DNA of 64,000 nt from the NCBI GenBank assembly GCA_964627035.1, contig CAZVKN010000004.1, positions 62,001-126,000 on the forward strand, written 5' to 3'. This stretch comes from CAZVKN01 sp964627035. Lineage in GTDB: Bacteria; Electryoneota; AABM5-125-24; Hatepunaeales; Hatepunaeaceae. The translations under genes were made by a program, and so were the position numbers. Below the pieces are notes generated by a model, which was given only the letters and a program-made list of their open reading frames with translations, was not told the origin of the DNA and searched no databases. Positions 43,870 to 52,425 of this stretch are shown here, one piece after another. Positions within the stretch are counted from its first letter, which is position 1, and every line of letters begins with the position of its first letter.

Positions 43870-46524
43870 ATGAAAACGTTAACGATACTATTAGTCTTGA
43901 TCTTTGCACTTACAACATACGCTGAGGTCATCAATATCCCTGACGACTATGAGACCATTCAAGAAGGAATTTCCAGAGCCGATGACGGCGATGTCGTGGC
44001 TGTGGAGTCGGGAGTGTATCGCGAAACTATCAGTTTCTTAGGAAAGGCAATCTCAATCATCGGTGATCCCGAACATCCTGAAGAAGTTGTAATTGACGGG
44101 GGGCGTAGAGGTAGTGTTGTGTCATTTACACGCAGAGAAGATCAACGATCAATACTCAATGGTTTCACACTCCGAAACGGCCGGACTGATGAACACGGTG
44201 GAGGTGTTAAGTGTATAAACTCAAGTCCGATTTTACTGAATCTGATTGTGCATGCCAATCGAGCGGACGTCAGCGGCGGAGGTATCTCCTGTTACACCAA
44301 TTCCAATCCACAACTCTTTCAGGTATTGATACGAGACAACCTTGGTAGAGGTCACGGGGGTGGAATGTCATGCTATGGCAATTCAAACCCGGAGCTACTG
44401 AATGTTATTATCAGTGATAATATCAGCAGTGGATACGGTGGCGGAATTTACTGCTCCTCTTCCAATCCGACTCTCACGGAAGTCGAAATTCGAGACAACG
44501 CCGGCGTGCTGTCCGGTGGTGGCATCACATGCATCAGATCTGAACCTGTTTTGGTGAACACAGCCGTTATAGGCAATGAAACCGGAGCACATGGCGGTGC
44601 AGTTTACTGCAATCAATCTAATCCGATGTTGGTGAATGTTACTGCAAGTGGAAACAGCGCTGATGATAATGAAGGATTCGGGGATGGCATTTATCTGACC
44701 AATCAATCTGAACCGGAAGTAATCAACTCCATTTTCTGGGACAACCTGCCGCATGAGATCTATTTCTCTGAAAATGGTGAAGCAAACAGCATAACCATCA
44801 GCTATTCTGATCTTGATGTTGATGAAGACGAATTGAACCAAAGAGATGAGGACGACCTTATCTGGGGTGAGGGCATTATAAATGATGATCCTCTGTTTGC
44901 TGATCCTGAAGAAGGGAACTTTCACCTGACCGAGGACTCTCCGTGCATAGACACAGGTGATCCCGATTCACCGGAAGATCCTGACGGGACCCGCGCGGAT
45001 ATGGGTGCGTACTACTTCGATCAGCGGCGCGATCCTGACGATGATGGAATCCTCCACGTGCCGGATGAGTATGAGACCATTCAGGAAGCTATTGATACTG
45101 CAGAGGACGGCGATACGGTGTTGGTTGATCCGGGTGAATATGTCGAGAACATCAACTTTGACGGTAAAGCTATAGCTGTAATCGGCAATCCTGACGATCC
45201 GGGTGAAGTCGTTATTGACGGTGATGATAACGGACCTTGTGTTCTGTTCGCAAGCGATGAAGGCAATGAAAGTCAATTAATCGGATTCACGCTGACAAAC
45301 GGCGATGCTACGGGAGACGGTTACGGTGGTGGGATTCTAATAGAACATTCATCTCCGACGATTTCCTACAACATCATCACCGGAAACAGTGCGGATCAGG
45401 GAGGAGGAGGGCTGTCTGCATCGGCTGAAGGTTGCGAACCTGTCATTACCCATAATCTGTTCTACGACAACGGTACCGATGGCGGAGGTGGTGGGCTTTC
45501 GTTCTACGAGTGTGGTGGCATTGTGTTAAACAATACGATTGTCGGTAACAGTGCAGGTCAAGGTGGTGGTGGAATAAACATACCGTTCACAAGAGGTATG
45601 CAGATCACTAACAATATAGTTGTTTCAAACGAAGGGTCAGGAATCGCCGGATGGAACGCTGAGGAATACACCCTCACATTCAACGATGTTTGGGACAATC
45701 AAGGTGGCAACTACAGTAATGTTCAGGCAGATGACGGGTCAATCTCTGATGATCCTGAGTTTGTCAATGCTGACGAGGCTGATTATCATTTAACCGAAGA
45801 CTCTCCGTGCATAGACACAGGTGATCCCGATTTACCGGAAGATCCGGATGGAACTCGTGCCGATATGGGAGCGTACTACTTTCATCAGAATTTTCCACCT
45901 GAACAGTTTGATCTGCTGTTGCCGGAGGATGGAGCGGCTGTTGTCTGTATTGACACAACGACTTTCACCTGGGAAGCGTCGAATGATCCCAATCCGGATG
46001 ATGAAGTAATTTATTTTCTTGTTGTAAATGGTTTGGATCACGAAGGAGTTGAGGTAATAGAGGCCCATGTTTTTGAAGTTGATACAAATTCCTTTGATCT
46101 TGTCTTTACCGATGTCGGTGTAATGGATGGAGGAGATAACTACTTACCGTTTGAATGGTTCGTGTATGCTGTTTCCGGATCAGATAGTACCGAAAGCGAA
46201 AACCATTTTGCAATATTTCCCGAACCAAGCGGATCGGTAGGTTCAGACGAAAATCTTCCAGTTCAATTCGCACTACGGTCCATTCACCCTAACCCATTCA
46301 ATGCACAGACCCGACTGACCTATTCGCTACCGGTTGCGTCTCAACTGTCACTGAATGTGTACAACTCATCGGGACAGTTGATAAGCACGTTGTATGATGG
46401 TGTGCAGTCAGCAGGTAATCACACACTGTTATGGCATGTGAAAGGTCTGTCAGCAGGAATTTATTTCATTCGGATGGAGTCTGATGGACATAGTAACACG
46501 CGGAAGATAGTGCTGATAAAGTGA
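43870..46524 (+). CDS. Secreted right-handed beta-helix protein with T9SS-type sorting domain
   Basis: 884 residues. Signal peptide about 1-18 (MKTLTILLVLIFALTTYAEV). Two parallel beta-helix regions start with near-copies: IPDDYETIQEGISRADDGD (about 22) and VPDEYETIQEAIDTAEDGD (about 397). Each ends with a DSPCIDTGDP motif (residues about 356 and 645) followed by GTRADMGAYYF, so the region was duplicated in tandem. The helices carry Gly/Asn-rich turns and SGGGI-type strands as in pectate-lyase-like folds; a polysaccharide target is likely but no catalytic residue is clear. A FN3-like stretch (about 680-790) and a Por-type C-terminal domain (HPNPFNAQTRLTYSL, GLSAGIYFIRMES) close it. Confidence 0.94.
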   Translation: MKTLTILLVLIFALTTYAEVINIPDDYETIQEGISRADDGDVVAVESGVYRETISFLGKAISIIGDPEHPEEVVIDGGRRGSVVSFTRREDQRSILNGFTLRNGRTDEHGGGVKCINSSPILLNLIVHANRADVSGGGISCYTNSNPQLFQVLIRDNLGRGHGGGMSCYGNSNPELLNVIISDNISSGYGGGIYCSSSNPTLTEVEIRDNAGVLSGGGITCIRSEPVLVNTAVIGNETGAHGGAVYCNQSNPMLVNVTASGNSADDNEGFGDGIYLTNQSEPEVINSIFWDNLPHEIYFSENGEANSITISYSDLDVDEDELNQRDEDDLIWGEGIINDDPLFADPEEGNFHLTEDSPCIDTGDPDSPEDPDGTRADMGAYYFDQRRDPDDDGILHVPDEYETIQEAIDTAEDGDTVLVDPGEYVENINFDGKAIAVIGNPDDPGEVVIDGDDNGPCVLFASDEGNESQLIGFTLTNGDATGDGYGGGILIEHSSPTISYNIITGNSADQGGGGLSASAEGCEPVITHNLFYDNGTDGGGGGLSFYECGGIVLNNTIVGNSAGQGGGGINIPFTRGMQITNNIVVSNEGSGIAGWNAEEYTLTFNDVWDNQGGNYSNVQADDGSISDDPEFVNADEADYHLTEDSPCIDTGDPDLPEDPDGTRADMGAYYFHQNFPPEQFDLLLPEDGAAVVCIDTTTFTWEASNDPNPDDEVIYFLVVNGLDHEGVEVIEAHVFEVDTNSFDLVFTDVGVMDGGDNYLPFEWFVYAVSGSDSTESENHFAIFPEPSGSVGSDENLPVQFALRSIHPNPFNAQTRLTYSLPVASQLSLNVYNSSGQLISTLYDGVQSAGNHTLLWHVKGLSAGIYFIRMESDGHSNTRKIVLIK

Positions 46525-46548
46525 GCGGACTTCATTCCCACTACCGAC

Positions 46549-46577
46549 GTCATTCCCGCGAAGGCGGGAATCCAGTG
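46549..46577. repeat. Short TCATTCCCGCG inverted repeat
   Basis: GTCATTCCCGCG and CGCGGGAATCCAG-type arms (ATTCCCGCG against GGCGGGAAT) with almost no loop. It is the same family as 54849 and 57159. Confidence 0.55.
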
Positions 46578-46660
46578 TTTTATGTGGCATGTACTGCTTG
46601 ACGTTTGAGCAGACTAATTAGTTACTTCTATGTAAACAGAATACAATCGGAGACATTGAA

Positions 46661-47278
46661 TTGAATAAAATTATATTGACAGCATTGATGATAGCAGTAA
46701 TGCTTCCAAATGCTAATGCACAATTGCGGATAAATGATTTTGCAGTTGAAGCAGGCACCTCGCATCCGATAGGTGAAGCCGGGGATGTCTGGAGTACCGG
46801 GTACCATTTGGGGCTAAGCTTTTATATTCCATTTAAGCAGTCATGGAACTGGGGGCTGAACATGTCTTATGACAGGTGGAAACCAAATGCAGAACAATTA
46901 CTTGGAGCGGAATCCGACGATCTGCGCGTTGAGATAAGTAGTGGTTCAAAGAGTATAGGTTCTATGTCTGCATTGATTCAATATACGCCTGATAATCTGA
47001 ATTGGTTGATGTTTGATGGAGGTGCAGCTCTTCACTACCTCCGCTGGTTTGAGGCAACCTTACGGGGGTCTGTAACGTATGAAGATGAGGATGGTGCAGG
47101 TGTAATTGTTTATGAAGCATATTTCCCCGGGGGATCTGAACTCGCTGCAGGAGTATATTTTGGTATCTCAATGGAATTTTTTGATCGAATTAAACCGAGA
47201 ATTCGCTATAATTATGTTTTCAGTGCAGATACTCCGACAGAGTTCATCCAGCTTAATGTAGGTTTGTTGGCACGCTAA
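46661..47278 (+). CDS. Small outer-membrane beta-barrel protein
   Basis: 205 residues. TTG 46661 has CGGAGA 10 bases upstream and starts a signal peptide (about 1-20, ILTALMIAVMLPNANAQ). The rest is alternating beta strands (YHLGLSFYIPF, WNWGLNMSYDRW, SMSALIQYTPDN, GAALHYLRWFEATLRG, AAGVYFGISMEF, KPRIRYNYVF, FIQLNVGLLAR), an OmpW/OprF-N-like 8-strand barrel by pattern only. Function unknown. Confidence 0.8.
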   Translation: MNKIILTALMIAVMLPNANAQLRINDFAVEAGTSHPIGEAGDVWSTGYHLGLSFYIPFKQSWNWGLNMSYDRWKPNAEQLLGAESDDLRVEISSGSKSIGSMSALIQYTPDNLNWLMFDGGAALHYLRWFEATLRGSVTYEDEDGAGVIVYEAYFPGGSELAAGVYFGISMEFFDRIKPRIRYNYVFSADTPTEFIQLNVGLLAR

Positions 47279-47309
47279 TCGTTTATTCTTTCAATTCAGA
47301 TCTAAACAT

Positions 47310-47348
47310 TTGATACTACAAACAGAATGATGTTTATATATCATTCTG
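47310..47348 (+). promoter_or_regulatory. Probable prkA-operon promoter overlapped by a palindrome
   Basis: TTGATA (47310-47315) and TTATAT (47334-47339, spacer 18) fit a sigma-70-type promoter. CAGAATGAT (47323-47331) and ATCATTCTG (47340-47348) form a perfect 9-base inverted repeat around the -10, so a repressor could bind here. The arms also resemble the TCATTCTG intergenic repeats, so this could be a repeat remnant. Confidence 0.45.
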
Positions 47349-47398
47349 ATTGTTGACATAGACTCTCAATCACAATTTCCAATCACCCGGAGGCGACA

Positions 47399-49474
47399 AT
47401 GGGTAACATTAGCAATCAGTCCATAGATAATTCTCTCGATTATCATCTGAAATGCGTGCTGTCAGGCGAAAGACGCTTTGAAAACGCTTTTCAGTCCATA
47501 TCACGCATGATTCTTGGTGATCCTGATAAGATTAAGAAGACCGTTGTAAACGGTCGGAACACGCATGACTTTCTGGTATTCCGCGAGCATAAAAAGCATA
47601 TCATCGGGATGTTCGATGAGATCAATAGTTTTGTCTCGTTTGTTAAGGACGCATCCGAGGGAGGATCTTCCAAAGAGATGGCATTTGTATTGATCGGCGA
47701 ACCGGGAAACGGTAAGACCTTCTTCGTTGATTACCTGAACATGATCTACCGAAATTTTATCTCACTGGAGGAGAACCGCAGATATACCTTCAAGTTCAAA
47801 AAACTTAATCAGTTATCCGGTTACGGTAAGATCACCACCATCGAATCTCAGACATTTGAAGACCCGATGGTGCTGATGATGAACCTGAATGAAGACTGCA
47901 ATAAAAACAAGGAACTCATCGCCAAAGCGGGTGCTTCGCACGATCAAATAGAGACAATCTTTGAGGACTACCGTCCGATGGGCGCATGTTCTGACTACAT
48001 CTGGAGCGAGATCAGAGAGCATTGTGACGGTGATCTGAAGAAAATGAAAGAGTTCATCGAGATCATACCGCTGCCGATCAGTGAATCACGCGGGACTCTG
48101 ACCGGGAAATATGCTGCCAAGGACAAGATAACCTCTTCAGCAGTTGATCTACTCGGTGACGAATCAATCACCCGCTTACTGCACATCACCGATACGAGCA
48201 ATCCCTACAGATTCGATCTGCGGCGGGGAGCTTTAGCCCGCGTAGCCGGAGGTGGAATTCATTTCGCTGATGAGATCTTCAAGAACAAGCGCGACCTCGT
48301 TCAGGTATATCTCGGTGTCATCCAGAACAGAACAATCGAGATCGAAGGATTTAAATGGCCCCTTGACACATTGGTAATAGCCACGAGCAACAATTCCGAG
48401 TTTGCCAGGTTCCTCGAAGAGAAGGAGCAGGCACCGATTGTTGACCGTTGCAGGCTTTCATACATGGCTCACAATACGAACTACCGACTACAGGATGAAC
48501 TGACCGGTTTTGCCATCGGCAGCACTGATAAGACTACCTATTCCAATGCGAAGCTCCACATTGATCCGAATCTGAACTATTCACTGTCAGTGTCGGTAAT
48601 CCTGTCAAGAATGCCATCATCCGAGAAGCTGACCCCTATTGAGATGATGAAACTGTCAGCAGGTGAGGTTGCGGGTGAAAAGAGCATCAAAACCCTCGCA
48701 GAAGTTATAGCAGATCTTAACAGTGATCCCGATATAACCCGGCGGTTTGGTCAGAAGGGACTTGGGCATCGAAACCTTGGCAGAGCAATACAGATTCTCC
48801 TCGAACGTTCTGAGACTCAGGAAGGGGAATGCATGTATGCCGGGGACATTTTTAAGTCACTTGAATCGGTGATTCTCGATTATGTTCAGGAACCGAATGA
48901 CCGGACAAAATACTTTAACGACCTGAAAATTGCGCGCGGGTTGTACCGCGAAAATGTGATGACGACGATTTTCAATGCATACATGGATGAACCGAAGGCA
49001 GTGCAAAAAGATGTCATGAACTACGTAAATATGATCATCGGCATTGACGCAAAAAATCTGGGACCGGAAAAGATTTGGACATACAAAGATCCGCAGACCG
49101 GTAAAATTATACCGATCAAAATTGATGAATCATTCATCAACAGCGTCGAATCGAGACTCGGACTAAAAAATGATGAACAGAAGCAGAGTTTCCGTACGAC
49201 CATCTCGAAGATCTACGGTCAGAAGATGATTCAGGATCCCAACTACAACTTTATGGATAACAACGAGCTGGTCAAAGCAGTGACGGATGTCCGTTTGAAA
49301 TCCGATGTTGCCGGAGCTGGAAGCTTGGTCGGAGCACTGTCAAATCGCACAAATGAAGATAACCTGAAACTGTACAACCGAATGATTGACACGATGGTCA
49401 ATAAGTTGGACTACTGTAACACCTGCGCCAAGAAAACCATCGAATACTTCTGCACTCAGGACGATGCGAGTTAG
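47399..49474 (+). CDS. prkA: PrkA-type serine protein kinase (AAA+), first copy
   Basis: 691 residues. PrkA/YeaG proteins combine an AAA+ ATPase domain with a C-terminal kinase-like region and act in starvation and stress signalling. The P-loop GEPGNGKTF is near residue 103, a second conserved stretch PYRFDLRRGALARVAGGGI near 272, and FADEIFKNKRDLVQVYLGVI with ATSNNSEF near 330 fits the Walker B/sensor region. The helical C-terminal part includes GQKGLGHRNLGRAI. ATG 47399 has CGGAGG upstream. It leads a four-gene run (gaps of 7, 3 and 4 bases). The order prkA-yeaH-spoVR is the widely conserved bacterial unit. It is slightly longer than E. coli YeaG (about 640). Confidence 0.95.
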   Translation: MGNISNQSIDNSLDYHLKCVLSGERRFENAFQSISRMILGDPDKIKKTVVNGRNTHDFLVFREHKKHIIGMFDEINSFVSFVKDASEGGSSKEMAFVLIGEPGNGKTFFVDYLNMIYRNFISLEENRRYTFKFKKLNQLSGYGKITTIESQTFEDPMVLMMNLNEDCNKNKELIAKAGASHDQIETIFEDYRPMGACSDYIWSEIREHCDGDLKKMKEFIEIIPLPISESRGTLTGKYAAKDKITSSAVDLLGDESITRLLHITDTSNPYRFDLRRGALARVAGGGIHFADEIFKNKRDLVQVYLGVIQNRTIEIEGFKWPLDTLVIATSNNSEFARFLEEKEQAPIVDRCRLSYMAHNTNYRLQDELTGFAIGSTDKTTYSNAKLHIDPNLNYSLSVSVILSRMPSSEKLTPIEMMKLSAGEVAGEKSIKTLAEVIADLNSDPDITRRFGQKGLGHRNLGRAIQILLERSETQEGECMYAGDIFKSLESVILDYVQEPNDRTKYFNDLKIARGLYRENVMTTIFNAYMDEPKAVQKDVMNYVNMIIGIDAKNLGPEKIWTYKDPQTGKIIPIKIDESFINSVESRLGLKNDEQKQSFRTTISKIYGQKMIQDPNYNFMDNNELVKAVTDVRLKSDVAGAGSLVGALSNRTNEDNLKLYNRMIDTMVNKLDYCNTCAKKTIEYFCTQDDAS

Positions 49475-49481
49475 CTGAATA

Positions 49482-50807
49482 ATGAGTGACAGCGACATAT
49501 CGCAGCTTGATCCTGTCAAGCTTGAAAAAGAAGGTCCTCAGGACCATACTGAAAAGAAACCTGAAGACAATCCTCCAATCGGATTGTATGACAGGTATGA
49601 CCTTCAGTTCTTAGCGCATTTAAGCCTTCCTGAGCGGAATCCTGTCTCTTCTCTACAAACTATTGAAGATCTGTTGGAGAGGGATTCTCAGCGGGAGAAG
49701 GATGGATTTCCGCGTCGAATCAGAATCGGTCGCATTATCCGTCCCAGCAAGGATAACAAGGATAAAATCGTAGTCGTTCCCACAACAACCGAGCCGAAAT
49801 TTTACCACGATAATTCCACATCACAGGAAGAAGAACAGACGACCGGTGGCTCAGGTGAAGGTGAAGAGGGAGAAGTCATCGGTGAGCAGGAGGCAGAACC
49901 ACAAGAGGGTGAGGGAGAAGGTGAAGGTGCCGGATCCGGTAAAGGCGGCGAGCATGACATCAGCTCAGATGCGTTCGATCTTGGAAAAGTATTGACCGAG
50001 AAGTTCTCTTTACCGAACCTGAAGATGAAGGGTAAGAAACGATCATTCACAAAATTTACTTATGACCTGACCGATAGAAACCGTGAAACCGGACAGATTC
50101 TCGATAAAAAAGAGACCTTGCGGCAGGTGATAAAGACCAACATCCTGCTCGGCAATATCTCACCTGAACATCTATTTTCACCGGACGAACTGCTGATAAA
50201 TCCCAAGGATCGAATCTATCGAATAATGTCCCGTGAAAAGGACTTTGAAACGCAGGCTGTAGTATTCTTTCTTCGGGATTATTCAGGATCTATGCAGGGT
50301 GCACCGACAGACGTGGTTGCAACTCAGCATCTGTTTATCTATAGCTGGCTTATGTACCAGTATAAAAATAATGTTGAATCACGCTTCATCCTGCACGACA
50401 CCGAAGCAAAAGAGGTGCCCGACTTCCACACATATCACAATTCACAGGTAGCCGGAGGGACGAATGTTTTTCCCGCTTATGAGCTGGTGAACAAGATTAT
50501 CCGGGAAGAGCAGTTGGCACGTGACAACAATATCTATGTGTTTCACGGTACAGATGGGGATGATTGGGATGAGGATGGTGAGAAAGCTATTGCCGCTGTT
50601 AAGCAGATGCTGCTAAGTGCCAACCGATTCGGAATAACGATTGCCCGGAATTCGTGGTCTGGTGCCAATCTAACCACAGTCGAGAAATATCTGGCGAAGT
50701 CCAATCTTCTGAAAGAGAAAAAGATGTTAATCAGGATGGACTCACTGCAGGCGAGCGATGCAGGTGAAGAGCGTATCATAGAGGGAATCAGGAAACTGAC
50801 CGAGTAA
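49482..50807 (+). CDS. yeaH: DUF444 family protein (YeaH/YhbH)
   Basis: 441 residues. YeaH acts with YeaG (PrkA) under nutrient stress. A long acidic Glu/Gly linker (about 115-155, GGSGEGEEGEVIGEQEAEPQ) precedes a VWA-like domain carrying a degenerate metal-ion site in FLRDYSGSMQG near 270 and the Asp-rich VFHGTDGDDWDEDGEKAI near 355. The N-terminal region (about 35-65) and the RIYRIMSREKDFETQAVV stretch are DUF444-typical. It starts 7 bases after prkA and ends 3 bases before spoVR. Confidence 0.94.
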   Translation: MSDSDISQLDPVKLEKEGPQDHTEKKPEDNPPIGLYDRYDLQFLAHLSLPERNPVSSLQTIEDLLERDSQREKDGFPRRIRIGRIIRPSKDNKDKIVVVPTTTEPKFYHDNSTSQEEEQTTGGSGEGEEGEVIGEQEAEPQEGEGEGEGAGSGKGGEHDISSDAFDLGKVLTEKFSLPNLKMKGKKRSFTKFTYDLTDRNRETGQILDKKETLRQVIKTNILLGNISPEHLFSPDELLINPKDRIYRIMSREKDFETQAVVFFLRDYSGSMQGAPTDVVATQHLFIYSWLMYQYKNNVESRFILHDTEAKEVPDFHTYHNSQVAGGTNVFPAYELVNKIIREEQLARDNNIYVFHGTDGDDWDEDGEKAIAAVKQMLLSANRFGITIARNSWSGANLTTVEKYLAKSNLLKEKKMLIRMDSLQASDAGEERIIEGIRKLTE

Positions 50808-50810
50808 CCG

Positions 50811-52421
50811 ATGGAACTGATAGACCAACATACAAAGAAGATCATGGAGGAGTGTAAGGTTCGCGCCCGAGATGCCGGACTTACTTTCGATGATGAAACT
50901 CTGGAATATATCGTCACCAACAAAGATCTGATCGAGTTATCTCCCAAGGTTATGATTCCAACGCTTTATGATTACTGGGTCAATGATGTCGAGGTGTTGA
51001 AAGGTCACGGCAAGTATAAGCTCTATCCGTCCAATCCCTATGAAACGGTGATTAATTCTCGTCCGGCAATATCATATTACAATGATAATAATCCTGACTG
51101 GATGAACATAATGATCTTCTACCATGTGCTCGGGCACATTGATTTCTTCCAGAATAACGTTATGTTTGAGAAAACCTGGAATGATGACTTTGTGGGGCAG
51201 GCTTTGGCGGATAAAAGACATATCGCCTCACTGCGCAGTGAACATGGCAGATGGCTCGATTATGCTCTTGAATTCTCGCGCAGTATTGATAATCTGGTTG
51301 GGTATTATAATGATCTAACGCCTCATTTTACGCCTGTTGATCGAGACATTTCCCCGCAATTTGCTTATTACTTTGATGAGTTTCTTCAGAAAGTTGAAAA
51401 ACTATCCTCTCATGAACTTTTTAGTGAGGTTGAGCGTTACAACAATAGTAGGGATGATGGAAATGATGTTGACGAATCACTGTTCTTCTCAAGTGTCAAA
51501 GCCAAATATCCCGAATTCATTGCTCATTATGAGAAATATCTAACAGAGGAACGTAACGGTAACGTAAGTATAGTGGAGTTCATTCGGGACAATTCACCAT
51601 TCCTTCGGCAGGATAAGAATGGATGGATTAAAACTGTGATGGAAACTGTCAGAACCACGGGATTGTACTTTGAACCGCAAATCCGAACAAAGATAATTAA
51701 TGAAGGGTGGGCGAGTTACTGGCATGACAAGCTGTTTTGTCTCGATGACAGGATTAAAGGACACGAAGTAGCCTACGCCAAGATCAATGCGGGCGTAACC
51801 TCGGTTGACAGGATAGGTCTGAATCCGTATGCGATAGGATTGAGGCTCATCCACTATGTCGAAGAGCTGGCTGACAGGGGAAAACTGGATTTTCAGTTTC
51901 AGAAAATTGCTGATAGTGAAATGCGCCATGACTATGACAAAGCTACAGGTGATGGAAACGATGCCATCTTTGAGCTGAGGAGGAAATTCTCCGATTTTAC
52001 ACTGATCAATTCATTTGTGGATCAATCCTTTGTTGATGAGCATGATCTGTTTGTGTCCGGTAGAAGATTTGACCCGCAGCGAAATAAATACATATACTAT
52101 ATCAAGAGTCGCAACGGTGAAGACTATAAGCAGATGCTGATAGATTCGCTCTACCACCCCCCGAAAATTGAAGTCGAAGTTAATTTAACCGACGATACCA
52201 ATCTATATCTAACTCATCAATTTGAGGGAAAGCAGCTCTATCGTGATTACATAGCTGGGACACTGCTCGGAATCGAGTATATGTGGGGTGGTCAGGTGAG
52301 GCTGGAAACAACTGAAATAGTGGAAAAGAAGAGTGGGTCTGACGATAAAAAACCGAAAAAAGAGTATCGTAAGGTTCTATACACCATGAAGAATCGCAAA
52401 ATCTTCAAAAAATATCTATAG
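50811..52421 (+). CDS. spoVR: SpoVR family protein
   Basis: 536 residues, in line with the SpoVR/YcgB family (about 470-520). Signature stretches are DNNPDWMNIMIFYHVLGHIDFFQNN near 96, then RTKIINEGWASYWHDKL near 297 and NPYAIGLRLIHYVEEL near 340, with several conserved His/Glu. SpoVR is needed for cortex formation in Bacillus spores, but in non-sporulating bacteria it is co-encoded with PrkA and YeaH in stress responses, so this is not evidence of sporulation. ATG 50811 lies 3 bases after yeaH and the second kinase gene begins 4 bases after it. Confidence 0.95.
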   Translation: MELIDQHTKKIMEECKVRARDAGLTFDDETLEYIVTNKDLIELSPKVMIPTLYDYWVNDVEVLKGHGKYKLYPSNPYETVINSRPAISYYNDNNPDWMNIMIFYHVLGHIDFFQNNVMFEKTWNDDFVGQALADKRHIASLRSEHGRWLDYALEFSRSIDNLVGYYNDLTPHFTPVDRDISPQFAYYFDEFLQKVEKLSSHELFSEVERYNNSRDDGNDVDESLFFSSVKAKYPEFIAHYEKYLTEERNGNVSIVEFIRDNSPFLRQDKNGWIKTVMETVRTTGLYFEPQIRTKIINEGWASYWHDKLFCLDDRIKGHEVAYAKINAGVTSVDRIGLNPYAIGLRLIHYVEELADRGKLDFQFQKIADSEMRHDYDKATGDGNDAIFELRRKFSDFTLINSFVDQSFVDEHDLFVSGRRFDPQRNKYIYYIKSRNGEDYKQMLIDSLYHPPKIEVEVNLTDDTNLYLTHQFEGKQLYRDYIAGTLLGIEYMWGGQVRLETTEIVEKKSGSDDKKPKKEYRKVLYTMKNRKIFKKYL

Positions 52422-52425
52422 ACAC

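Noticed and set aside
43737..43934. Minus-strand frame with NPVTLNVVKGLAERFF
   Set aside because: It reads through an intergenic repeat and into the antisense of the beta-helix signal peptide.
50811..52421. SpoVR as evidence that the organism forms spores
   Set aside because: SpoVR is common in non-spore-formers within prkA-yeaH operons and no other sporulation gene is present.
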